64,000 nucleotides of DNA, from contig NZ_CP010054.1 in NCBI RefSeq assembly GCF_000801315.1, forward strand, positions 2,914,001-2,978,000. The letters run 5' to 3'. Under the pieces are notes generated by a model. It ran no database searches. It was not told where the DNA came from and saw only the letters and a list, made by a program, of their open reading frames with translations. Position numbers and translations under genes: made by a program. This DNA comes from Hymenobacter sp. DG25B (lineage in GTDB: Bacteria; Bacteroidota; Bacteroidia; Cytophagales; Hymenobacteraceae). Below, piece after piece: positions 1 through 8,333 of the stretch; the stretch's first letter is position 1; each line of letters starts with the position of its first letter.

Positions 1-1
1 G

Positions 2-880
2 GAGCCCGACGCCGACTACATTCAGGAGCACCTCACGCAGCTGCTGGCCGAGCATCCCGGCCAGAAGCTGTTCATCACGCAGGGCTATATCTGTCGCAAC
101 GCGCAGGGCCTCATTGACAACCTCAAGCGCGGCGGTTCCGACTACTCGGCTTCCCTGATTGGCGCCGCGGCCCGCGTGGCGGAAATCCAGATCTGGACCG
201 ACATCGACGGCCTGCACAACAACGACCCGCGCGTGGTGAAGGACACGTATCCTATCCGGGAGCTGTCGTTTGATGAAGCCGCCGAGCTGGCGTATTTCGG
301 GGCGAAGATTCTGCACCCCAGCTCCATTTTGCCGGCCCGCCAGCACGGCATTCCGGTGCGTTTGCTGAACACCCTGCAACCTGAGGCGCCCGGCACGCTT
401 ATTTCGGCCAAAACCGGCTCGGAAGCCATTAAAGCCGTAGCCGCGAAGGATGGTCTGGTGGCCATTAAAGTGCGTAGCAGCCGCATGCTGCTGGCCCACG
501 GTTTCCTGCGCCGTCTGTTCGAGGTGTTTGAGCGGTTCCGCACCCCCATTGATATGATTACCACCTCGGAAGTGGCTGTGTCGCTCACTATCGACGACTC
601 CACGCACCTGCCCGAAATACTGGAAGAGCTGCGCGGCTTTGGCACCGTGGAAACCGATGAAAATCAGACGATTATTTGTCTGGTGGGCAACCTCATTCAG
701 GAAAACCACGGCGCCGCATTTAAGGTATTTGAGGCCCTGCAGGACATTCCGCTGCGCATGATCAGCTACGGCGGCTCACCCAACAACATCAGCATCCTGA
801 TTAACACGCCGGATAAAGTGCGGGCCCTCACGGCGCTGAACGAAGGCCTGTTCCGCCGCAAAGCCGAGGCCGTAGCATAG
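2..880 (+). CDS. lysC: Aspartate kinase, C-terminal part (cut by window start)
   Basis: Aspartate kinase phosphorylates aspartate in the first step of lysine, threonine and methionine synthesis. The frame is open from base 2, so 292 C-terminal residues are visible and the N-terminus lies outside the window. Seen: the end of the kinase domain (ITQGYICRNAQG, then RGGSDYSASLIGAA and WTDIDGLHNNDPRVV), followed by a regulatory region of about 150 residues with the alternating strand-helix look of paired ACT domains. An internal GTG at 176 is only a codon within the gene. lysA follows 217 bases downstream on the same strand, which fits the lysine pathway. The enzyme appears monofunctional, because no homoserine dehydrogenase domain follows before the stop. 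Confidence 0.93.
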   Translation, partial: EPDADYIQEHLTQLLAEHPGQKLFITQGYICRNAQGLIDNLKRGGSDYSASLIGAAARVAEIQIWTDIDGLHNNDPRVVKDTYPIRELSFDEAAELAYFGAKILHPSSILPARQHGIPVRLLNTLQPEAPGTLISAKTGSEAIKAVAAKDGLVAIKVRSSRMLLAHGFLRRLFEVFERFRTPIDMITTSEVAVSLTIDDSTHLPEILEELRGFGTVETDENQTIICLVGNLIQENHGAAFKVFEALQDIPLRMISYGGSPNNISILINTPDKVRALTALNEGLFRRKAEAVA

Positions 881-896
881 AGCGTGTTGGGGCTTC

Positions 897-995
897 GTCC
901 TGTCGAGCGGAGTCGAGACATCTTGCTAGTGTGGTAACCAATAATTACTCCCACAACGACCGCACGCGAGATGTCTCGACTTCGCTCGACATGAC
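897..995. repeat. Intergenic inverted repeat (TGTCAT-type)
   Basis: Arms at 897-923 and 969-995 pair over about 25 of 27 bases around a 45-base centre. The arms carry GTCGAGCG(A/G)AGTCGAGACATCT. The right end reads ATGACA, the reverse complement of TGTCAT, as in the elements near 2271, 14739 and 63469. It sits between lysC and lysA and could form a hairpin in the transcript. No coding sequence is seen here. Confidence 0.8.
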
Positions 996-1097
996 AAGTT
1001 CCAATTATAAGTTTAGCCCTGCTTCTCGCTGATTTAACCTGTCTTACCAGCGTCAGGAAATAGCCCTGACGTCGGCCTCCTTGCCTCTATTGCACCC

Positions 1098-2243
1098 ATG
1101 GCTTTCACCTTGCCCGCGGGCGTCCTCGACCGCTCCACTCCTTTTTACTACTACGACCTCGCGCTGCTGGACCAGACGCTGGAGGCGCTGCAGCGCGCCG
1201 CCCGGCCGCGCGGCTTTCAGGTGCACTACGCCCTGAAAGCCAACACCAACGGCCCACTGCTGGCCCACATCCGGGAGCACGGCCTGGGCGCCGACTGCGT
1301 GAGCGGCAACGAGGTGCAGCGCGCCCTCTCCGCCGGCTTCAAGCCCGACCACATTGTATTTGCCGGCGTGGGCAAATCAGATGCGGAAATGAACCTGGCG
1401 CTGGCGGCGGATATCTGGTGCTTCAATGCCGAATCGGTGGAGGAGCTGGCAGTGCTGAATGAACTGGCCGGCGCGCAAAACCGCAAGGCCCGCGTGGCCC
1501 TGCGCATCAACCCCAATGTGGATGCCTACACGCACCCGCACATTACCACCGGGCTGGATGCCAACAAGTTCGGCATCAATATCTCTGATTTACCCGGCGT
1601 AATCGACCAGTTTGAAACTCTGACGAACCTGGAGCTGATTGGCCTGCACACCCACATCGGCTCCCAGATTACCAACCTCACGGTGTTCGAGAAGCTCAGC
1701 CACAAGCTGAATGAGCTGCAAACCTGGCTGGAAGACCGGGGCCACTTTCTCCCCCACCTCAACGTGGGCGGCGGCCTCGGCATCGATTACCACGCCCCCG
1801 ACACCAACCCCATTCCGGAGTTTGAGCGGTATTTTCGGGTTTTTGAAAAGTATCTCGTGCGCCGCCCCAACCAGCAGGTGCACGTAGAGCTGGGCCGCTC
1901 CGTAGTGGCGCAATGCGGCTCGCTGGTCAGCAAAGTACTCTTCGTGAAGCGCAGCCAGCAAACCAATTTTGCCATTCTGGATGCGGGCATGACGGAGCTG
2001 ATTCGCCCGGCTTTGTACGGCAGCTACCACGCTATCCAGAACCTCACCAGCCAGGGCCCGGCCCAGCCGTATGATGTAGTGGGCCCCATTTGCGAGTCGT
2101 CGGATACCTTTGGCCGGCAGGTGCTGCTGCCCGAGACAAAGCGTGGGGATGTTGTGGTTATCCGCTCCGCCGGGGCCTACGGCGAGGTGATGTCATCGGG
2201 CTACAACCTGCGGGAAAAGGTGGAGGCGGTGTATTCTTTATAG
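1098..2243 (+). CDS. lysA: Diaminopimelate decarboxylase
   Basis: Decarboxylates meso-diaminopimelate to lysine, the last step of lysine synthesis; a cytoplasmic PLP enzyme of the alanine racemase-like (fold III) family. The 381 residues show the PLP-lysine motif HYALKAN (about residue 50), the substrate loop HPHITTG, LHTHIGSQ, the glycine-rich phosphate site NVGGGLGIDY, and the C-terminal GPICESSDTFG and GAYGEVMSSGYN that complete the dimer active site. The ATG at 1098 fits the usual N-terminus. The length is slightly below the family's usual 400-420. It lies downstream of lysC in the same direction. Confidence 0.96.
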   Translation: MAFTLPAGVLDRSTPFYYYDLALLDQTLEALQRAARPRGFQVHYALKANTNGPLLAHIREHGLGADCVSGNEVQRALSAGFKPDHIVFAGVGKSDAEMNLALAADIWCFNAESVEELAVLNELAGAQNRKARVALRINPNVDAYTHPHITTGLDANKFGINISDLPGVIDQFETLTNLELIGLHTHIGSQITNLTVFEKLSHKLNELQTWLEDRGHFLPHLNVGGGLGIDYHAPDTNPIPEFERYFRVFEKYLVRRPNQQVHVELGRSVVAQCGSLVSKVLFVKRSQQTNFAILDAGMTELIRPALYGSYHAIQNLTSQGPAQPYDVVGPICESSDTFGRQVLLPETKRGDVVVIRSAGAYGEVMSSGYNLREKVEAVYSL

Positions 2244-2270
2244 AAACGATGAGATAGTGAAGAAGCCATC

Positions 2271-2422
2271 TGTCATTGCAAGGAACGAAGCAATCCGTCC
2301 TCAGAAACGCAGAATGCCTTGAGAAGTGAAAAGCCCTTGATGTACCATACATCAAGGGCTTTGTGGTAAAAGAAAATTCAGTGCTTTTTAGAGGACGGAT
2401 TGCTTCGTTCCTCGCAATGACA
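2271..2422. repeat. Intergenic inverted repeat with nested hairpin
   Basis: Outer arms at 2271-2302 and 2391-2422 match at 31 of 32 bases, beginning TGTCATTGC and continuing GAACGAAGCAATCCGTCCTC. The centre encloses a second perfect hairpin (2331-2361). GTGA-type repeats flank the outside (GAGATAGTGA at 2251-2260 and its complement near 2436-2445). The element fills the gap between the converging lysA and the glycosyltransferase gene. It looks like a small non-autonomous element that brings a terminator with it. Confidence 0.85.
2331..2361. terminator. Hairpin, likely bidirectional terminator
   Basis: A perfect 14-bp stem (AAGCCCTTGATGTA and its complement) closes a 3-base loop, with A/T at the base on both sides. 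It lies between convergent genes, so it can end lysA transcripts on the plus strand and glycosyltransferase transcripts on the minus strand. Confidence 0.7.
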
Positions 2423-2451
2423 AATTCACCATCTCACTATCTCACTGCCAA

Positions 2452-4104
2452 CTACCACCACACGGTCCACTTCCCCAGCTTATCCTGCTGCTTGAAATAG
2501 CGGAGCATCCATTGCCTTTCGGCGGGCAATTCGCCTTTCACCAGCAGCACGGGCTGGCGCAGGAGCAGGCTACCTAAATAGGGTTCTTCCTGCGGGTTTT
2601 GCAGGTTGATGAGGGTGCGTTTCCAGGTGTCATTCGGCTCGAACTGCGTTTCCCGGCTCAGGGCGTGGTTGCCATCGAAAAGAGACACCGGAATCTTGCC
2701 CGACTCAAACGCCAGCGACGGCAGCAGCTCATTGTATACCAGCACTTGGCGCTGCTGCAGTTGCTGGTGGCGTAGGAATTCTGCCAGCGGGCGGCTGCCG
2801 TTGAAGGCCAGCTCGTTCTGCTGCAACAGCGGTTTAGCGGCCAGCAGCAGCGTGATAGTGAACAAGCCAGCGGCTACCAACAGGCGCGGTACCACACGTA
2901 TCTCGTCCCAGAAATTCAGCAGCAACACCAGCAGGACAATGCCACCGGCCGCCATACCCGCCGTGAGCATACCGGCCTCCACCGGGAGGCGGGCATCCAG
3001 TCCTAGAATGGGCAGCAGGCACAGCGTCCCCAGCAGTAAGCCCCAGAACGCCAGAAAGCCCACGTACCAGCGGTGCAGCACGCCATCCGTCAGGCGGCCG
3101 AGGTAATGCACCGTGAGCAAAGCCATACCCGGGAACACCGGCAGCACGTAGAGCAGCAGCTTGGACTTTGAAATCGAGAAAAACAACAACGGCACCACCA
3201 CCCAGAAAATGAGCACGTTGCGCCACTGCTGCGGCACGGTACTCCAGCGCGTGCGCACGGCCTGCGTAATCAAGGCTACTGACCAGGGCAGGCTGGTGGC
3301 CGGGGCCAGCAGCAGATAAAACCACCACGGCTTGGCCCGGTTGAAAGTGGCCGCATTGGCGAAACGCTCCACCGTATGCTCGAACAGGAAATAGCGCAGG
3401 AAAGCCGGGTTTTCGGCCATCAGATACAGATACCAGCTTAGACCCACCAGCAAAAAAGCGAGTATCCCTATAGCATGATGCCGCGTGAAGGGCTGCCGGG
3501 ACTGTTTCTGTTTGAAATAATGCCCGATAACTACCATCAGCGGTAGAATGAAACCTACCGGACCCTTGGTGAGAAAGGCCAGCCCCAAACCTAACCAGAA
3601 CAGATACAGCCACCGCGCCCCGCCCCGGTGGTAGTAGCGCAGAATACCGTAGGCGGAGGCCAGCTCCAGCGTGGCCAGATAGGCATCCGTCGTCACGTTG
3701 AGGGCCGAGATGAGCACCACGGGCAGCGTGCCGTACACCACGGCCGCCGCCAGCGCGCGGGCGCGGTCCTGCTGAAAAAGCAGGAGGCCCAGGCCGTACA
3801 CCAGCAGCACCTGCAGCAGCACGGCCAGCACCGGCAGCACCCGCACGCCCAGCGTGTTTTCACCGAATAAGCCCAAGCCGGCGGCCGTAAGCCAGTACGT
3901 GAGCGGGGGCTTATGAAAATGCTGAATTCCCAGCAGGCGCGGGTGTAGCCAGTCCTGCCCCACCAGCATTTCGCGGCCAATTTCGGCGTAGCGGGCCTCG
4001 CTGCTTTCCAGCGGCCCCCACGCGCCCAGGCCAATCAGAAACGACAGCCCAAGGGCGGCCAGAAACAACCAGAGCCAGGTGCGAGAAGTAATGGACAGCG
4101 GCAT
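2452..4104 (-). CDS. ArnT-like membrane glycosyltransferase (PMT/GT39/GT83 clan)
   Basis: Probably moves a sugar from a polyprenyl-phosphate donor to lipid A, another glycolipid or a protein on the periplasmic face of the inner membrane. The 550 residues begin with a membrane helix. The first periplasmic loop follows, with WGPLESSEARYAEIGREML; its acidic residues match the catalytic loop of this clan. Then come HFHKPPLTYWL and about 11-12 further hydrophobic helices. A soluble C-terminal part of roughly 130 residues ends the protein. The family resembles 4-amino-4-deoxy-L-arabinose transferase, but no arn genes lie nearby, so the sugar is unknown. The ATG at 4104 gives the canonical short cytoplasmic N-terminus. 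Confidence 0.88.
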   Translation of the reverse strand: MPLSITSRTWLWLFLAALGLSFLIGLGAWGPLESSEARYAEIGREMLVGQDWLHPRLLGIQHFHKPPLTYWLTAAGLGLFGENTLGVRVLPVLAVLLQVLLVYGLGLLLFQQDRARALAAAVVYGTLPVVLISALNVTTDAYLATLELASAYGILRYYHRGGARWLYLFWLGLGLAFLTKGPVGFILPLMVVIGHYFKQKQSRQPFTRHHAIGILAFLLVGLSWYLYLMAENPAFLRYFLFEHTVERFANAATFNRAKPWWFYLLLAPATSLPWSVALITQAVRTRWSTVPQQWRNVLIFWVVVPLLFFSISKSKLLLYVLPVFPGMALLTVHYLGRLTDGVLHRWYVGFLAFWGLLLGTLCLLPILGLDARLPVEAGMLTAGMAAGGIVLLVLLLNFWDEIRVVPRLLVAAGLFTITLLLAAKPLLQQNELAFNGSRPLAEFLRHQQLQQRQVLVYNELLPSLAFESGKIPVSLFDGNHALSRETQFEPNDTWKRTLINLQNPQEEPYLGSLLLRQPVLLVKGELPAERQWMLRYFKQQDKLGKWTVWW

Positions 4105-4241
4105 AACGCAAATAAAAAAACGGACTTCGGCGAAGATACTGCCGTAGTGTTTATTAATTCACAATAGAAAAATATAATATTTAAAATAATTAATATTTAA
4201 ATCAGGCACAATAACTTTTCAAATAAATATATTAGTATATT

Positions 4242-4332
4242 ATAATTTGACATACAATATATTATAAAAAATGGCCAGCACTTCATAATGAAGCGCTGGC
4301 CATTTTTTATAATATATTGTATGTCAAATTAT
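4242..4332. repeat. 91-base near-perfect palindrome
   Basis: Bases pair from both ends to the centre at 4287, with one mismatch (4280/4294). The outer part is AT-rich; the inner part is AAAAAATGGCCAGC and its complement, which alone would act as a bidirectional terminator. It lies just after the stop of the AT-rich glycosyltransferase gene and upstream of the ArnT-like gene. The stem is far longer than a terminator needs. Confidence 0.85.
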
Positions 4333-4349
4333 TTTCAGGCAGATTGAAC

Positions 4350-5057
4350 TTAGTTTAATGATAAGGAATAATCATTTTTCAACTCAATCATACGCTGTTT
4401 CAGCGCCACTTTAAGCTTTGGTTTATTTATTTTTTTAAACATAATAAGGCATCGATTAAACCACCGCAAATTGTTTTCGTCCAAATAAGTAATTCGGAGT
4501 CCTCCTCCACTATAATGCTGAATATAGCTTCTCTCATCTATTGCTACAGTGTTGTTCCACAGCTCATAAGGTATAACTCCAACCGCAGGGTTCGTTTTAC
4601 CATAATGAATCATATGTCCGTTTTCGTAGATAGCAAAATCCTCATCCGGAACGGGTTTTTCACAGTTATTCAACACATTTTTAAAAAAATCCAAAGCTTC
4701 AGGAGTATTCTTCACGATGATTATTCCTGAGTTAAGGCGACCGGAATGACCATTCGCCATATAGATGCTTTGGCCTTCGGTAAAGACATCCTCAACCGGA
4801 GGTGTATGTGACCTAACCAAGCAATCAGCATCTATGAAAAATACAGATTCGTACCCACTCTCCAGAGCATTAATAATCATTACGATTTTTAACCATGCCG
4901 CGGCAGAAGGAGTCAAATCCTCTTTTGATTTGTCAATGATTTTGTACTCATATCCATATTTTTGGCAATATTCCTTATGGGAATTAATGCACTTGCGAAA
5001 CAGCAAAGCATACCCCCCTAAGGCGATGCTAAAAACGAACGTCTTCTCAATCTTCAT
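4350..5057 (-). CDS. Putative glycosyltransferase, AT-rich and foreign-looking
   Basis: Likely a cytoplasmic or membrane-associated nucleotide-sugar transferase. The 235 residues begin with a beta-strand (KTFVFSIALGGYALLF), followed by INSHKEYCQKYGYEY and the metal-site motif FIDADCLV (a D-x-D), then GRLNSGIIIVKNT. This order is typical of GT-A-fold families such as GT34/GT77. I chose the ATG at 5057 because the longer frame to 5117 starts with TTG and adds residues before the first fold strand. The gene is clearly more AT-rich than its neighbours. A long palindrome and a transposase relic border it, which suggests acquisition by transfer. The acceptor is unknown. Confidence 0.75.
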   Translation of the reverse strand: MKIEKTFVFSIALGGYALLFRKCINSHKEYCQKYGYEYKIIDKSKEDLTPSAAAWLKIVMIINALESGYESVFFIDADCLVRSHTPPVEDVFTEGQSIYMANGHSGRLNSGIIIVKNTPEALDFFKNVLNNCEKPVPDEDFAIYENGHMIHYGKTNPAVGVIPYELWNNTVAIDERSYIQHYSGGGLRITYLDENNLRWFNRCLIMFKKINKPKLKVALKQRMIELKNDYSLSLN

Positions 5058-5225
5058 TATTTTAGAAGTGTAAATTTTATTCAAAGAGGTGTGTTTGTTT
5101 AGTGCAAAGATCTGCAAAGTATACCATACGTGACGTGTATTTTAAAGTTTTAGTTCTATAGTCCCAGTATATAGCAGTGTATTTTTTAGGCTGGTATTTC
5201 GCACAACTTTACAGGACAGATAATC

Positions 5226-5860
5226 CACGGCAGTGCCAATGTAACAGCGGCCGTACGGCGCGCTATCCAGCATAGTCAGAGAAGCTGCAAGCACTGGTCA
5301 TCCGTTAAGGCATCAACCCAAAAACAGTGGCCAAATGGCGCAAACGCCCTACAGTCCAAGTAGCCCGGCTGGGTCCCACCGGCCTCGACGGTGCTCACGT
5401 CCGAAGAAGAAGCTATGACCGTAGCCTATCGGCGCCATACTCTCTTCCCGGAATGACTGCTTGTACGCCCTGCAAGCTACGATTCCGCAACTCCAGCGTC
5501 CGGTGCTGCACCGCTGCTTGTCTCTGAACGAAGAGGGCAAAGCCAGCCGATAAAGAAATAAGGATTATCCCTTCCGCTATTTGCACGTCAATTTTGAAGA
5601 AGAGCAGATCGAGACTCCTTCCTCATTGTATTGGTCAACAACGTGCGGTCTGCGTTCATAAAACTAACTTAACCAATTAACTGAGTCCCTCTAGAGTACA
5701 GACGAAATCAAGGAATACTTACAAGCCTTTTTGCTAGCTTATAACTACGCCAAATGTTTGAAGACCCTGCTAGGCCTGGGCATGACCCTGCACGAATTCG
5801 TCCGTGGCCAGTCGTAAAAGAGCCCAGCTATCTTTACCCGTGCACCAACCCTCCATAAGA
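5226..5860 (+). pseudogene. Decayed IS481-family transposase
   Basis: Three-frame reading gives fragments in the order of an IS481-type transposase. They are HGSANVTAAVRRAIQHSQ (from 5226); LQALVIR, a stop, then GINPKTVAKWRKRPTVQV (about 5286-5360); TVLTSEEEAMTVAYRRHTL (about 5390-5446); DCLYALQATIPQLQRPVLHRCL (about 5457-5520); and DEIKEYLQAFLLAYNYAKCLKTL near the C-terminus (about 5700-5770). Several frameshifts and stops separate them, and most of the DDE catalytic core is missing (about 5600-5700). Terminal repeats are no longer visible. This is an old insertion next to the AT-rich glycosyltransferase. Confidence 0.82.
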
Positions 5861-5894
5861 ATATACAACTAATTTAATTATAGGAATCTGTCTC

Positions 5895-6512
5895 TTGAAC
5901 GACCCCGAAATACGCGCCTTATTATACCCGCTTCTGCAGGGCGGACTGTACGTGGATGAGCTGCCCACCGGCACCACCCGCGCCGATGTGGTGCACATTA
6001 CGGAGCACTTCATGCACGGCTACGAGCTGAAAGGCGACGCCGATACCCTGCAGCGCGTGGCCAAACAGCTGCCCTGCTACAGCAAAGCCTACGATTTCGT
6101 CACGTTCGTCATCACTGAAAAGCATCTGCCCAAGCTGCTGCCGCTGGTGCCGGAATGGGTAGGCGTGCTGGTGGCATCGGCGGAAGGGCTGCGCGAGGTA
6201 CGGCCGGCCGGCTACAACGCCACCGTGGAGCGTCCGGCCGTAGCGGGCTTGCTGCGGGTTGAAGAAATTAAGCAATTTCTGCTGGCCCAGGGCCTGCCCG
6301 GCGTAAGCACCCTGCGCCGCCGCGAAATCCTTAATTTCCTGCGCACCACCCGCCTGGTGCTGCTCTCTGATCTGGCCCGGCACGTGCGCGAGCGGCTGAT
6401 GGGCCGCATGGAAGAGCGACTGGCCATTCGGGCGGAGCGCAAAGCCGAACGGGCGCAGCGCGGTGCCCGCAAGCGCCGCCGTCCCACGCACACGCGCCGC
6501 AAGCAGCGCTGA
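5895..6512 (+). CDS. sce7726-family protein, putative PD-(D/E)XK nuclease fold
   Basis: The function of this family is not established. The 205 residues contain the family core: D31 in RADVVHI, E44 and K46 in HGYELKGD, then Q58 and Y62 in a helix, and a strand FVTFVITE. A D...ExK layout of this kind is the signature of restriction-endonuclease-like folds. The C-terminal 45 residues are extremely Arg/Lys-rich and could bind nucleic acid. The start is TTG at 5895 because no in-frame ATG precedes the conserved NDPEIRALL helix. It lies just downstream of the IS481 relic and 51 bases before an SDR gene. The nuclease activity is inferred from the motif only. Confidence 0.7.
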   Translation: MNDPEIRALLYPLLQGGLYVDELPTGTTRADVVHITEHFMHGYELKGDADTLQRVAKQLPCYSKAYDFVTFVITEKHLPKLLPLVPEWVGVLVASAEGLREVRPAGYNATVERPAVAGLLRVEEIKQFLLAQGLPGVSTLRRREILNFLRTTRLVLLSDLARHVRERLMGRMEERLAIRAERKAERAQRGARKRRRPTHTRRKQR

Positions 6513-6563
6513 ACTATGCAACCACTTGCTGGTTAGCTTATTGTTCAACTGCGCACTTGCCCC

Positions 6564-8072
6564 ATGAAAATCCTACTCACCGGCGCTACCGGCTACATTG
6601 GTCAGCGCCTGCTGCCACTTTTGGTGGCCGCGGGCCATGAGGTGGTGTGCTTAGTGCGGGATGCCCGCCGGTTTCAACTGCCCGCCGCCCAACAGAATAA
6701 CGTCACGGTAATAGAAGGCGACCTATTGAAGCCGGAAACGCTGGCCACTTTCCCCGCTGATCTGGATGCTGCCTACTACCTGGTGCACTCTATGAGCGGC
6801 CACACCAAGGATTTTTTCCGGGCCGAACAGCAGTCGGCGGAAAACTTTGCCGCCGCGCTCAACCAGACCACCGCCCGCCAGATTATCTACCTCTCCGGCA
6901 TTGCCAATGATAGAGCCCTGAGCACCCACCTTCGCTCCCGCCGGGCCGTGGAAAAGGAGCTGAAGAAAACCGCTCGGGCAGCCCTCACGGTACTGCGGGC
7001 CAGCATTGTTATTGGCTCCGGCTCGGCTTCGTTTGAGATTATCCGGGATTTGGTGGAAAAGCTGCCCGTGATGGTAACGCCGCGCTGGCTGAACTCGCGC
7101 TGCCAGCCCATTGGCATTCGGGACGTCATGTTCTACCTCACGGCCGTGCTCGATAACCAGGCCTGCCTGGGGCGCAGCTTTGATATTGGCGGGCCCGATG
7201 TGCTGACGTACCGGCAAATGCTGCTGGGTCTGGCCGAAGTGCGCGGCTACCGGCGCTACATCATCACGGTACCGGTACTCACCCCGCGTTTGTCGTCGTG
7301 GTGGCTGTTTCTTGTTACCAGCACCACGTTTTCCCTGGCGCAAAGTCTGGTAGAAAGCCTGCGGAACGATACCATCGTAGACCCTAAGCGCAGCATTCAG
7401 GAAGTAGTGCCGCACGTTTGCATGACGTACCGCGAAGCGTTGCAACTGGCTTTCCAACGCATTGAGCAAAACGAGGTACTCAGCAGCTGGAGTGATGCCC
7501 TGAGCAGCGGCGTGATGCCCCGCAACTACATGGACCACATTCAGATACCCCAGCACGGCATGCAGCAGGACCGCCAAACGCTACGCTTCACCCGCGACGC
7601 GGAGCAGGTACGCCGCAACATCTGGCAGATTGGCGGCGACCGGGGCTGGTACAAGGTAGACTGGCTGTGGCAGGTGCGCGGCCTGCTGGACAAGCTGGCC
7701 GGCGGCGTGGGTTTGCGCCGGGGCCGCCGCTCCCCCACCGACCTGCGCGCCGGCGACCCGCTGGATTTCTGGCGCGTGCTGGTAGCCGACCAGGAAGGCC
7801 GCCGCCTATTGCTCTACGCCGAAATGAAGCTCCCTGGTGAGGCCTGGCTGCAGTTCCGCATTCTGGACAGCCCGGATGGCTCGCACACCCTGGAGCAGCT
7901 GGCCGCCTTCCGCCCTTACGGCCTGGCCGGGCGCCTGTACTGGTATGCCATGCTGCCGTTTCACGCCATTATCTTCAAAGGCATGGTGGAGAATATTGTG
8001 GAATATGAGGCACCGGCCAGGAAGCCGAAAGCTGCTCTTGGCGTGGGCGTTTCCCCGTCAGCAAAAGGATAA
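6564..8072 (+). CDS. SDR-family NAD(P)-binding protein with DUF2867 C-terminus
   Basis: A 502-residue cytoplasmic protein. Residues 1 to about 290 form an atypical short-chain dehydrogenase/Rossmann domain: TGATGYIGQRLL at the nucleotide-binding turn, then YLVHSM, IIYLSG and the substrate-side VMVTPRW. Residues from about 335 match the DUF2867 type (RRNIWQIGGDRGWYKVDW, then LLYAEMKLPGEAWLQF). The family resembles YbjT-like and complex I NDUFA9-like proteins; the substrate is unknown. The ATG at 6564 places the Rossmann strand at residue 2, which supports the start. It follows the sce7726 gene by 51 bases. Confidence 0.88.
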   Translation: MKILLTGATGYIGQRLLPLLVAAGHEVVCLVRDARRFQLPAAQQNNVTVIEGDLLKPETLATFPADLDAAYYLVHSMSGHTKDFFRAEQQSAENFAAALNQTTARQIIYLSGIANDRALSTHLRSRRAVEKELKKTARAALTVLRASIVIGSGSASFEIIRDLVEKLPVMVTPRWLNSRCQPIGIRDVMFYLTAVLDNQACLGRSFDIGGPDVLTYRQMLLGLAEVRGYRRYIITVPVLTPRLSSWWLFLVTSTTFSLAQSLVESLRNDTIVDPKRSIQEVVPHVCMTYREALQLAFQRIEQNEVLSSWSDALSSGVMPRNYMDHIQIPQHGMQQDRQTLRFTRDAEQVRRNIWQIGGDRGWYKVDWLWQVRGLLDKLAGGVGLRRGRRSPTDLRAGDPLDFWRVLVADQEGRRLLLYAEMKLPGEAWLQFRILDSPDGSHTLEQLAAFRPYGLAGRLYWYAMLPFHAIIFKGMVENIVEYEAPARKPKAALGVGVSPSAKG

Positions 8073-8333
8073 GCCCTGGAAATCTGTGCGTGCTGATTAA
8101 TAATAGAAGTCTAATTAATCACCCATAATTATTAAGTAATCAAATACTTACATCAAAACACCCTACCTGTATAGAGTCAGAAGAGTCTAAATTTCAGAAT
8201 AGCAATTAACCGTATCTGCCTTATCATTGATTCGGCTTGATAGCAGGATTTAGCGCTTGTAGCAACCGGCAATCCGGATTTTAGGCCGCTGGCAAGCTGG
8301 TTACGTCCTTGTATCACTGTCGAGATTCTATTT

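Noticed and set aside
5327..5527. A short open frame beginning MAKWRKRPTVQ
   Set aside because: It is a fragment of the decayed IS481 transposase, not an independent gene.
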